Assembly (NCBI GenBank): GCA_009841115.1
Contig: VXML01000107.1
Location: forward strand, 248,001 to 312,000
Source: Gemmatimonadota bacterium
GTDB lineage: Bacteria; Latescibacterota; UBA2968; UBA8231
DNA: 64,000 nt
Direction: 5' to 3'
Shown here: positions 1-7,485 of the stretch, in pieces
How positions within the stretch are numbered: the first letter of the stretch is position 1
How the letters are laid out: each line of letters starts with the position of its first letter
Position numbers and translations under genes: made by a program
Notes under the pieces: generated by a model
The model's database searches: none
The model's input: only the letters and a program-made list of their open reading frames with translations
What the model was told of the DNA's origin: nothing

Positions 1-1
1 C

Positions 2-148
2 AGTGGGCAGCAGGTCAAAATTTCGCGGCGCAGCGTCTGGGCAACCGTGATCGTGACCAGCCTTGCGGCGCGCAGCGACGTGGTGCTCAAAGCGCTGTTT
101 GCGCGGTTTACGCGCAAGCTGCCCTCGCACGTGGAGGCACCGGTCTGA
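2..148 (+). CDS. C-terminal fragment of an unidentified protein
   Basis: An open frame enters from the left edge and ends at a TGA at 146-148, giving 48 residues that finish in HVEAPV. It has a short hydrophobic stretch (VWATVIVTSL) followed by a basic segment. I do not recognise the family from this piece. The frame is read because it is open from the edge and the next plus-strand gene follows after about 100 bases. Confidence 0.4.
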   Translation, partial: SGQQVKISRRSVWATVIVTSLAARSDVVLKALFARFTRKLPSHVEAPV

Positions 149-156
149 AGCTGCGG

Positions 157-175
157 AATGCTGAGGCCGGACTGC
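157..175. repeat. 19-base element shared with the 27-base tandem repeat at 38175-38247
   Basis: The 19 bases AATGCTGAGGCCGGACTGC lie in the spacer before the amidohydrolase gene. The same 19 bases occur three times at 38175-38193, 38202-38220 and 38229-38247 inside a coding sequence. A 19-base identity recurring 38 kb away is unlikely by chance and suggests a dispersed short repeat family. Apart from this the 149-246 spacer shows only the downstream ribosome binding site. Confidence 0.6.
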
Positions 176-246
176 TGGGCGCGTAGCAGACAGCGACGCT
201 GTTTTTTATCTTCTAATCTCCACCAAATTCTCGGAGAAGTTTCACC

Positions 247-1467
247 ATGCAGTTTGATCTCGTACTCAAGGGCGGTCATTTGATCGACCCCCAAAACGGC
301 ATTGACGGACCCAAGGACATTGGCATTGAGGGGAAGGTAATCGCGGCCGTAGATGCGGAGTTGCCGACCGAGGGTGCTGGGCAGGTCATCGACGTGAGCG
401 GACTCTACGTGACGCCGGGGCTGGTAGATATCCACATCCACGCCTATGCCACGGCGGGCCACCGCGATACGTGGGCCGGCGACAACAGCATTCTGCCCGA
501 CGGCTTTAGCTTCCGCACTGGCGTGACGACGCTGGTGGATACTGGGAGCGCGGGCTGGCGCAATTTTGAGGATTTTCGCTATCGGGTAATTGATCGCTGT
601 CAGACGCGGCTCTTCGCGCTGGTCAATATTGCCGGGACAGGAATGACCTCAATCGACCACGAACAGAATCCGTACGACATGGATCCCGACAAGACAGCGG
701 GCGTGGCGCGAGAAAACGAGGACGTGGTAGTAGGCATCAAGACGGCGCACTACATCGGTCCCGAATGGATTTCGGTCGATCGCACGCTCGCGGCCGCCGA
801 AAAGGCCGCGACGCGGGTGATGATCGACTTTGGCTACTTCAGAAAGGAGCGGCCCTACTACCAGCTCTTGGGCGAAAAACTGCGCCCAGGCGACATAAGC
901 ACCCACATCTTCCGCGGACCGACGCCGTGGTTTGACGCCGAGGGCAAGGTGCTGCCCTACTTGCACGAGGCGCGGGCGAGGGGCGTCATCTTGGACGTGG
1001 GGCACGGTGGCGGCAGTTTCTGTTTCCGCAACGCGGTCCCAGCCATCGCCCAAGGCTTCTATCCAGACTCGATCTCGACCGACTTGCACGCCCTCTGCAT
1101 GAACATGGGGATGCTCGACATGGCGACGACTATGTCGAAGTTTCTGGTGATGGGCATGCCGCTCGGCGAGGTCATCCGCGCCTCAACCATCAATCCGGCG
1201 CGGGAGATCGGCCACCCCGAGTTGGGCCACCTGTCGGTGGGTGCTGTGGCCGATGTGGCAGTCTTAAAGCTGATGGAGGGGAATTTTGGCTACGCCGATT
1301 CGTTCGACGGCCGGTTGGACGGCCAGCAGCGGCTGTTTTGCGAACTGACGGTCAAGGATGGCGAAGTGGTCTGGGACTGGAACGGCCGGGTGGGGGTCGC
1401 GTACCCCGAACTCGGCGAGAGCTATGGGATCCGCGAGGGCGAGTACTTGGTCCTGCCGCCGGAGTAA
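247..1467 (+). CDS. amidohydrolase/deacetylase-family metallohydrolase
   Basis: Probable cytoplasmic metal-dependent hydrolase of the amidohydrolase superfamily (dihydroorotase/EF_0837-like deacetylase branch), 406 residues, full length. The start of the barrel carries the metal-binding HxH (H63, H65 in VDIHIHAYA). Further ligand candidates in the expected order are K165 (GIKTAHYIG), H220, H253 (DVGHGGG) and D279 (STDLHAL). The N-terminal opening (LVLKGGHLIDPQNG) and the C-terminal VGAVADVAVL segment are the usual small beta-sandwich of these enzymes. A GGAG at about 232 precedes the ATG. The substrate cannot be assigned from sequence; cyclic amides, hydantoins or N-acyl compounds are possible. 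The methyltransferase gene starts 6 bases downstream. Confidence 0.85.
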   Translation: MQFDLVLKGGHLIDPQNGIDGPKDIGIEGKVIAAVDAELPTEGAGQVIDVSGLYVTPGLVDIHIHAYATAGHRDTWAGDNSILPDGFSFRTGVTTLVDTGSAGWRNFEDFRYRVIDRCQTRLFALVNIAGTGMTSIDHEQNPYDMDPDKTAGVARENEDVVVGIKTAHYIGPEWISVDRTLAAAEKAATRVMIDFGYFRKERPYYQLLGEKLRPGDISTHIFRGPTPWFDAEGKVLPYLHEARARGVILDVGHGGGSFCFRNAVPAIAQGFYPDSISTDLHALCMNMGMLDMATTMSKFLVMGMPLGEVIRASTINPAREIGHPELGHLSVGAVADVAVLKLMEGNFGYADSFDGRLDGQQRLFCELTVKDGEVVWDWNGRVGVAYPELGESYGIREGEYLVLPPE

Positions 1468-1473
1468 GCACCC

Positions 1474-2286
1474 GTGAGCACCGCTGCCGAACGCGATTAC
1501 TTATTGGGAACCGACGACGAGGAACTGCGCCGCCTGCAAGCGCAGCACGACGCGTGGCACCCCGAGACCACAGACTTGTGGGAGCGTGCCGATTTCAGTG
1601 TCGGGCAGGCGATTCTCGATCTAGGTTGCGGACCGGGCTTTACCAGTTTAGAACTGGCCGAGCGCGTGGGGGCAGAGGGGCGCGTTTTGGCGGTTGATGG
1701 GTCGCCGAAGTTCGCGGATTTTCTTCGGCACCGCGCCGCGTCAGCCGGCTTGCAGCAAGTCGAGGTCGCCGTAGCGGATGTCCGCACCCTTGACTTACCG
1801 GCCACTTCTATGGACGCCGCGTTTGCCCGCTGGTTGTTCTGCTTCATAGAGGAGCCGCAAGGGGTGATAGAGCGGGTGGCGCGGTCGCTGAGAACGGGCG
1901 GTCGCTTAGTGATTGTGGATTACTGCGCTTATGGGGCGTTTGTCGCCCGGATTGAGTACCCTCACTTGCGGCGCGTGTTGCAGGCGGTCCATAAGAGTTT
2001 TGGCGAGCGGTTGGATATAGGCGGGAAGCTGCCGGAGCTAATGGCGCGGTGTGGCTTGGAAACCGTGGAGGTCGTCCCCATCGGCGGCATTGCCCGCCCA
2101 AGCAACCGCATCTGGTGCTGGATAGAGCAGTTCCTGCGCGTGTATCTGCCCGAGCTTGTGGCTCGTGGCGTACTGCGCGAGGAAGAGTGCGCGGCGCACT
2201 GGGAAGAATGGCAGGCAAACGCCCGCGATCCGCGAGCTAGCATTTCATCGCCGCCCATGGTTGGCGTGATAGGCGTCAAGGTCTGA
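1474..2286 (+). CDS. class I SAM-dependent methyltransferase
   Basis: A 270-residue Rossmann-fold methyltransferase. Motif I is clear (ILDLGCGPGF, about residues 48-57), followed by the acidic end of strand 2 (VLAVDGSPKF) and a motif like VAVADVRTLDLP after it. The start is GTG, 6 bases after the amidohydrolase stop, so the two are probably cotranscribed. The C-terminal half has aromatic-rich helices (RIWCWIEQFLRVYL) that may shape a small-molecule substrate pocket. The substrate is unknown. Confidence 0.8.
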   Translation: MSTAAERDYLLGTDDEELRRLQAQHDAWHPETTDLWERADFSVGQAILDLGCGPGFTSLELAERVGAEGRVLAVDGSPKFADFLRHRAASAGLQQVEVAVADVRTLDLPATSMDAAFARWLFCFIEEPQGVIERVARSLRTGGRLVIVDYCAYGAFVARIEYPHLRRVLQAVHKSFGERLDIGGKLPELMARCGLETVEVVPIGGIARPSNRIWCWIEQFLRVYLPELVARGVLREEECAAHWEEWQANARDPRASISSPPMVGVIGVKV

Positions 2287-2319
2287 GGGCTGCTGGCCAT
2301 GTATGAAGGAAAACATCCG

Positions 2320-2760
2320 GTGAAAATTGTCGTTGCGTTTTTGTTGGTCGCGATATTTGGATGTACAAAAGAATATACTGGCGACCCCATTGTCGTGCGC
2401 GACGCTTGGATCCGCGAGCCGCCGCCGCGCAGCCCGGCCGCTGGTTACCTAGTCATTGAGAACCGAGGCGGCGAACCCGTCGCGTTGATCGCCGTGGCAA
2501 CCGAAGCCGCCGAGCAAACCGAGATACACGTAATGGAATACAAAGACGACCGGATGACGATGCGCCGAGTCTCAGAGCTACAGGTCCCAGCAGGCGAAGA
2601 GGTTGCGCTGAAGCCGGGTGGTACCCATTTGATGCTGATGGAACTACGCCAGCCGTTGCGAGATGGCGACGAGATCGAGCTGGTGCTGCGCTTTGGCGAT
2701 GGAACGGAAAGGCGCACCCAGGTACCAGTGCAAAAGAAAGGTCTTTATGAGAGCGAGTGA
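2320..2760 (+). CDS. PCuAC-type copper chaperone lipoprotein
   Basis: Predicted periplasmic Cu(I) chaperone of the PCu(A)C family, which delivers copper to the CuA or CuB centre of cytochrome oxidases. Copper ligands sit in the family pattern: H70 and M72 (EIHVMEY), M79/M81, then H103 and M105 (GTHLMLM). I prefer the GTG at 2320 to the ATG at 2299: GAAGGA lies 9 bases before it, and translation then begins directly with a lipoprotein signal ending in the lipobox AIFGC (C15). It overlaps the SCO gene, which is likewise a copper-delivery lipoprotein; the pair supports the assignment. No oxidase subunits are present in the window. Confidence 0.85.
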   Translation: MKIVVAFLLVAIFGCTKEYTGDPIVVRDAWIREPPPRSPAAGYLVIENRGGEPVALIAVATEAAEQTEIHVMEYKDDRMTMRRVSELQVPAGEEVALKPGGTHLMLMELRQPLRDGDEIELVLRFGDGTERRTQVPVQKKGLYESE

Positions 2761-3373
2761 CGCGCTGATTTTTTGCGCGGTTTTTGCGCTGCTCGCAGCC
2801 TGCAGCGCACAGCCAGAGGCCCAAAAGGAGCGGGTCGCCGAAACCCCCACCCCTGTGGAGGTCCCCTCGTTGCAGGATTTCGGCGGCATTGGCGGCGACT
2901 TCGCGCTCGTGGATCAGCACGGCGCGTCCTTTGAGTTGCAAAGTTTGCGCGGCCAAGCCGCCATGCTCTTCTTCGGGTACACCTATTGCCCCGACATCTG
3001 CCCGGTGACCCTGTCGAAAATGGGCCGCGTATATCAGCTCTTAGACGAGGACCAGCAGGATCTGACGACCCTCTTCGTCACCGTTGACCCCAAGCGCGAT
3101 ACGCAGGAGAAGCTGGCGGAATACCTCGACTACTTCGCCATTGATGCGATTGGCTTGCGCGGCGACAAGGAGGAAATCGACCAAGTGGTGCGTCAGTATG
3201 GTGCTCACTATAGCCTTGGAGAGGAGCAGGAAGCCTACTTAGTCGATCACTCGACCTATACCTACCTGATTGATCAGCAGGGCAAGGTGCGGTTCCTCTT
3301 CCGCCAGAGCGACGGCCCAGAGCTGATGGCCGCGGTAACCGAGCAACTCTTTGCCGAGAAAGAAAAACCATGA
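2747..3373 (+). CDS. SCO1/SenC-family copper-delivery lipoprotein
   Basis: A 208-residue thioredoxin-fold SCO protein for CuA-site assembly. The copper-binding CxxxC is present (C81 and C85 in YCPDICPVT), with the distal His at H168 (LVDHSTYTYLI). The true start is the ATG at 2747, which overlaps the end of the PCuAC gene; AAAGG lies just upstream, and the protein begins with a lipoprotein signal ending in LLAACS (C19). A longer upstream frame exists but would run 28 residues into the PCuAC gene. The overlap indicates translational coupling with PCuAC. Confidence 0.9.
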   Translation: MRASDALIFCAVFALLAACSAQPEAQKERVAETPTPVEVPSLQDFGGIGGDFALVDQHGASFELQSLRGQAAMLFFGYTYCPDICPVTLSKMGRVYQLLDEDQQDLTTLFVTVDPKRDTQEKLAEYLDYFAIDAIGLRGDKEEIDQVVRQYGAHYSLGEEQEAYLVDHSTYTYLIDQQGKVRFLFRQSDGPELMAAVTEQLFAEKEKP

Positions 3374-3525
3374 AAAACGTCTTGTACAAAATAATCAAGG
3401 TCGTCCACGCGGTGCTTTGGTTCCCACTGAGTCCAATCATCGGCCCGGATTTTCCGCAGCGCTTTTTTAGGAGGCGGCGCAAATCAGCGTGTGCCAAGCA
3501 GACGCCGACACGGACCGGTCCATAG
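3370..3525 (+). CDS. small basic hydrophobic protein, 51 residues, unknown
   Basis: An ATG at 3370 overlaps the SCO stop codon in an ATGA arrangement and opens a 51-codon frame ending at TAG 3523-3525. The product has a hydrophobic N-terminal half (about residues 4-25, VLYKIIKVVHAVLWFPL) and an Arg-rich segment (FFRRRRK), which suggests a small membrane-associated peptide. I know no family for it. The 4-base overlap with a real gene is the main reason to believe it; it could also be a chance frame in the spacer before the sulfatase. Confidence 0.4.
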   Translation: MKNVLYKIIKVVHAVLWFPLSPIIGPDFPQRFFRRRRKSACAKQTPTRTGP

Positions 3526-3555
3526 CCTCATCCACACAGCATCTCCAAGGAATTC

Positions 3556-4974
3556 ATGCCAACCATGCAGCGACCGAATATCCTCATACTCTACACGGAT
3601 CAACAGCGGTGGGACGCCCTCGGCGTCAACGGCAATTCTGAAATCCGCACGCCGCACTTGGACCGGCTCGCTGCCGCCGGGGTGAATTTCGACCACTGCT
3701 TTGTGCAGAACCCGGTCTGCATGCCCAGTCGCGTGAGCTTTCTCACTGGGCAGTATCCGTCCACGCTGGGGCTCTCGCACATGGGAGTGCCCGTGCCCGA
3801 GGATGCGCCGACCTTGCCGCGCTTGCTGCGCAACTACGGCTATTGCAGCGGCCAGATAGGCAAGCTGCACTTTTTGCCGCACGCCAACCGCGACCACCGC
3901 GAGCCTCACCCCGACTACGGCTTCGACCACTTGGAAATCTCGGACGAGCCGGGCTCTTATCACGATGCCTACCGCGCTTGGGTGGCGGCGCAGGCTCCTG
4001 AGCAGCTCGACCTCGTCAGCCTCGGCGAGGCCCCCAGTTCAATCGAGTGGAAGCGAATTATGAATGTCCGCGACGGAATCGCGCATCCGCCTGAACGCTT
4101 CCCCAAATGCGCCCTCGCCAACCGCTGCCGCAGCGACCTGACCCACACGGCATTTGTCGCCGAACAGACCATGGAATTTTTGACGCGCCACCGGGACGGC
4201 CCTTTCCTCTGCATCGCCGGGTTCTATTCGCCGCACAGTCCGTGGGTGGCTCCCGAGGAGTTTCTCGATCTCTACGATCCGGCCGCGCTGACGTTGCCGC
4301 CCTTCCCCCCTGCTCTCGACGCTCGCCGAGGCCCACAGCACTTTTCCGACGACGAATTGCGCTCTGCGCGCCACGGCTATTACGCGATGGTGTCCGAGGT
4401 TGATCACCACGTCGGCCGCATCCTCGACCGGCTCGACGGGCTCGGACTTGCGGACAATACCATCGTCGTTTTCACGTCCGACCACGGCGAATGGCTCGGC
4501 GAACACCTGCGCTACGGCAAGGGCTACCCTGGGCACGACGCGGCCTCGCGAGTACCTCTGCTGATGCGCTGGCCCGGCGGAGCAAGGGCCGGCGGACATT
4601 GCTCTCGCATCGTCGAGGCGTTAGACGTGGTGCCGACGCTGCTGGAAGCGGCCGCAATTCAGCGGCCAGTGGCATTGCAAGGCAGTTCCCTGCTGGCCGA
4701 CTTGCGCGACGAGGAAGGCGACGGTCGCGGCTGCGCCATCACGGAAATGACTCAACCTGAGCGACACTGGAAAACGCTGCGCGTGGAGGGGTTGCGCTAC
4801 GTGGTGGATGCCAGCGGGGCGGAGGCCCTCTTTGACTTAGAACGCGACCCGCTGGCCTACGAGGACGTGGCGGGCGAAAGCGAATACGCCGACCGGTTGC
4901 AAGCGGTGCGCAAGCGGCTGCTAGAACGGCTGCTAGAGCGCGAGCGGCCGCTGCCGCGACAGTGGACGTACTAG
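3556..4974 (+). CDS. Cys-type sulfatase (arylsulfatase family)
   Basis: A 472-residue sulfatase of the alkaline phosphatase superfamily. The formylglycine motif is present: C55 in CMPSR, the Cys that must be oxidised by a formylglycine-generating enzyme (not in this window). Calcium-binding residues are visible at D15 (LILYTDQQ) and in TSDHGEWLGEH at about residues 305-315. The C-terminal region (YVVDASGAEALFDLERDPL) is the usual sulfatase tail. No signal peptide is seen, so it may act in the cytoplasm on imported sulfated substrates. AAGGA precedes the ATG at 3556; an alternative start three codons later is possible. The organic sulfate substrate is not predictable. Confidence 0.9.
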   Translation: MPTMQRPNILILYTDQQRWDALGVNGNSEIRTPHLDRLAAAGVNFDHCFVQNPVCMPSRVSFLTGQYPSTLGLSHMGVPVPEDAPTLPRLLRNYGYCSGQIGKLHFLPHANRDHREPHPDYGFDHLEISDEPGSYHDAYRAWVAAQAPEQLDLVSLGEAPSSIEWKRIMNVRDGIAHPPERFPKCALANRCRSDLTHTAFVAEQTMEFLTRHRDGPFLCIAGFYSPHSPWVAPEEFLDLYDPAALTLPPFPPALDARRGPQHFSDDELRSARHGYYAMVSEVDHHVGRILDRLDGLGLADNTIVVFTSDHGEWLGEHLRYGKGYPGHDAASRVPLLMRWPGGARAGGHCSRIVEALDVVPTLLEAAAIQRPVALQGSSLLADLRDEEGDGRGCAITEMTQPERHWKTLRVEGLRYVVDASGAEALFDLERDPLAYEDVAGESEYADRLQAVRKRLLERLLERERPLPRQWTY

Positions 4975-5002
4975 ACCGAAAGTTGCCCGACCTCGGCGGT
5001 CG

Positions 5003-5080
5003 GATCAACTGCTGCCAAAGCGCGGGAATGGATCGCGGCGATAGCGTGTCTAATTAGCCGTAGTGTCCCGCAAAACTTTT
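5003..5080. repeat. dispersed intergenic repeat, copy 1 of 2
   Basis: The spacer before the Gly-rich protein gene is nearly the same as the spacer at 16745-16820. Shared blocks include GCGCGGGAATG, ATCGCGGCGA and GTGTCTAATTAGC, followed by GTAGTGT and CCGCAAA, in the same order, separated only by substitutions and one- or two-base gaps. In both places it ends just before the ribosome binding site of a gene for an exported protein. It could be a promoter/leader module or a mobile repeat. Confidence 0.7.
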
Positions 5081-5095
5081 ACGAGGAGAATCGAG

Positions 5096-5560
5096 ATGCG
5101 CATTCGCAAGATGGCCTTATGGATTGTCGCTATTTGTTTAGCGAGCACCGTGGCGCTCGAAGCCCAGCCAGGGGGCAGGCGTGGTAGCTCGGGCGGCGGC
5201 ATGGGCGGTGGCGTGACCCCGGAGCAGGTTTTTGGCCTACTGGCCTTTGACGAGAAGTTCAAAGTGAACGACAAGCAGCTAATCGCGTTGCGGGAGGTGC
5301 TTAAGCCGCTATTTGTCGAGCAACGGCAGATGATGGCGGAAATATTCAGCAGCGGCAGTCGCGGCGAGACCGATTTTCGGGCTCTGCGCGAGAAAATGCG
5401 CGAGCAGCAGAGCAAGATGCGCGAGAAGATGATGGCCGCGCTCTCCACGGCGTTAAGCGCCGAGCAGGTCGAAGCCCTAAAAGGGCATATGCAGCAAGGG
5501 CAGCGCCAACGCGGTGGGCCGCGGGGCGGTGGAGGCGGTCCGGGCGGCGGTGGGTTTTAG
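5096..5560 (+). CDS. exported Spy/CpxP-like protein with Gly-rich tail
   Basis: A 154-residue secreted protein. The start is the ATG at 5096, 7 bases after GAGGAGA, giving a standard signal peptide (ALWIVAICLASTVALEAQ). A Gly/Ser-rich linker follows, then a helical charged region rich in Met, Gln and Arg (about residues 55-135, e.g. MREQQSKMREKMMAALS), then a Gly/Arg-rich tail. The alpha-helical Met/Gln-rich core after a signal peptide resembles the Spy/CpxP heavy-metal-sensor-like group, whose members bind unfolded proteins or metals in the periplasm. No LTxxQ box is clear, so the family link is tentative. The gene converges with the MOSC gene, leaving 1 base between stops. Confidence 0.65.
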   Translation: MRIRKMALWIVAICLASTVALEAQPGGRRGSSGGGMGGGVTPEQVFGLLAFDEKFKVNDKQLIALREVLKPLFVEQRQMMAEIFSSGSRGETDFRALREKMREQQSKMREKMMAALSTALSAEQVEALKGHMQQGQRQRGGPRGGGGGPGGGGF

Positions 5561-5561
5561 C

Positions 5562-6119
5562 TCACAGCTTCTTCACGACGTCACCAACCCGTATCGCGCC
5601 TGGGCGAATGACCTTGGCGTTGACGCCGCGCAGTTGAAGCTGTTTGCCCTCTGGAGAACTGATGAATTTCAGGGCGTCCAATCCAAAGCGCGCGGCGTAT
5701 TTTTTACAGCCAGTGTGGGGCGGCTCGGTGATTTGGATCACGGCCGCCCCTAGGGACAGACGAGTCCCGGGCGGTATGTTGTCCACGCTTAGGTCGAAAT
5801 CGACGTATAGCTGATCTCCGGCTAGGGGCCAATGCCGCTTGTCTTGGGCCACTAGGGCCATTAAGCGGGCATTGGTCAGCGTGAGCTGCATGTCTGGGTG
5901 CGCCGATCCATCGGCGGTTTGCGAGCTGCCGCGCTGTTGCCAGTTGTCGCCCACCAGCCCTTCGACTAGATCGAGTTCTCCGACGTCTAAGACTTCCCGC
6001 GCCTCGGTCTGTGGCCGCCGCACGATTAGCTCCAAGACGCCCGTGGCTTTGGGCGATTGACGGATGTCGTCTAGCCCGGTGGTTAGCGTTTCTATGGGTA
6101 GGTGTTTTACCTCAGCCAA
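5562..6119 (-). CDS. MOSC-domain protein
   Basis: A 185-residue single-domain MOSC protein (the sulfur-carrier domain of molybdenum cofactor sulfurases). Family features are the VGDNW segment, the metal/sulfur-site Cys in HTGCKKYAARFG and the closing GVNAKVIRPGAIRVGD. The start is TTG at 6117-6119 behind a strong AGGAGG, 6 bases away. It lies 36 bases downstream of the cyclopropane fatty acid synthase gene on the same strand, so the two are probably cotranscribed. The sulfur acceptor is unknown. Confidence 0.85.
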   Translation of the reverse strand: MAEVKHLPIETLTTGLDDIRQSPKATGVLELIVRRPQTEAREVLDVGELDLVEGLVGDNWQQRGSSQTADGSAHPDMQLTLTNARLMALVAQDKRHWPLAGDQLYVDFDLSVDNIPPGTRLSLGAAVIQITEPPHTGCKKYAARFGLDALKFISSPEGKQLQLRGVNAKVIRPGAIRVGDVVKKL

Positions 6120-6155
6120 AATTGACCTCCTAAAAGTATTGTCTCCGCAGACATT

Positions 6156-7265
6156 TTACCTTGGAACCTCGTAGGATCCTTCAATCCCCCTAGACGAGAA
6201 GAGCACTTGCCAGAGCTGGTTCGACCGGGCGCGGAAGGAGCCGGCGCTGGCCAGCAAGTAGAACGTCCACATCCGGTAGAAGCGCTCGTCATAGTGGGCC
6301 TTGAGTTCGCTCCAAGCCTCGTTGAAATTGGCGTACCAAGCCATCAGCGTCCGGTCGTAATGCTGGCCGAAGGCGTGCCAGTCCTCCAAGACGAAGTGCC
6401 CCTCAGCGGCCGTGGTAATCTGCTTGGCCGAAGGCAGCATGGAGTTGGGGAAGATGTAGCGCTCAATCCACTGCTCGTTATTGGTCGCCGAGGTGCTGCG
6501 GCCAATGGTGTGCAGTAAAAAGCGTCCGTCTGGAGCGAGGCAGCGTTTGACCGTTTGCATGAAGGTCGAGTAGTTCTTGACGCCCACGTGCTCGAACATG
6601 CCGATCGACAAGATGCGGTCAAAACGCTGATCTAGGTCGCGGTAATCCTGCAAGCGAATCTCCACCGGCAGCCCGTGGCACATCTCCTCCGCCAGTTTCG
6701 CCTGCTCTTTGGAGACGGTGACGCCCACCCCTTCGACGCCGTAGCGCTGGACTGCAAACCGCAGGGTGCCGCCCCAGCCGCAGCCGATGTCGAGTAGGGT
6801 CATTCCCGGCTCTAGCCCCAGTTTGCGGCAGCACAAGTCGAGCTTGGCCTCTTGCGCCTCGTCTAAGTTGGCGGCATTGCGCCAATATCCGCAGCTATAG
6901 ATCATGCGCTGGTCGAGCATCGCCCGGTACAGGTCGTTGCCTATGTCGTAGTGGCACTGGCCGACTTGGAAGGAGCGGGCAGGCGTTTGCAGGTTGAGTA
7001 GCCGCGCCTTCAGATAGGGCAAAAGCAGATGCCGCCCGCGCAACTTCAAGTCTAGCTGGGCGCGCAAGGTCCGTGCGCAAAATTCGTCTAGCTGAGGACA
7101 GTCCCACCACCCCTCCATGTACGACTCGCCGGCACCCAACGATCCGTGACCCAGTACGTGCGCGAAAAAGCGGTCGTCGTGGACTGCTATATCATAGGGC
7201 CGATCTCCACCGATGCGCACGTCGGCCTCTTTGAGCAGTGCTTCTATGCGACGATAGGCATTCAT
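6156..7265 (-). CDS. cfa: cyclopropane-fatty-acyl-phospholipid synthase
   Basis: A 369-residue SAM-dependent enzyme that methylenates unsaturated acyl chains in membrane phospholipids. The N-terminal domain is followed by the active-site region (H106-Y-D, then MIYSCGYW at 121-128 with the conserved Cys) and the SAM motif LLDIGCGWGGT (about 157-167). The length matches the family (about 380). A divergent spacer of 220 bases separates it from the plus-strand sulfatase at 7486; I see no strong promoter in that spacer by eye. The MOSC gene follows in the same direction. Confidence 0.93.
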   Translation of the reverse strand: MNAYRRIEALLKEADVRIGGDRPYDIAVHDDRFFAHVLGHGSLGAGESYMEGWWDCPQLDEFCARTLRAQLDLKLRGRHLLLPYLKARLLNLQTPARSFQVGQCHYDIGNDLYRAMLDQRMIYSCGYWRNAANLDEAQEAKLDLCCRKLGLEPGMTLLDIGCGWGGTLRFAVQRYGVEGVGVTVSKEQAKLAEEMCHGLPVEIRLQDYRDLDQRFDRILSIGMFEHVGVKNYSTFMQTVKRCLAPDGRFLLHTIGRSTSATNNEQWIERYIFPNSMLPSAKQITTAAEGHFVLEDWHAFGQHYDRTLMAWYANFNEAWSELKAHYDERFYRMWTFYLLASAGSFRARSNQLWQVLFSSRGIEGSYEVPR

Positions 7266-7485
7266 GGTGATTTCTTCTGGCGTCGTCTATCTGTGAGGAT
7301 TGGCAGCGCATATTATGCGCAACGAGTAGGCCGAAAACAACCCTGCGCCAGTGAGCAAGCGGTCGAGGTGTAGGTGAATCGCGCGCTTGACAGTGCGCCG
7401 CGTCCGGCTGCAATTTTCGGCGCGACGTGGGAGGCGTGGGAGGTTCGAATTATCACTCTGTTAGCAAAAATAAGGCAAGGAGTCT

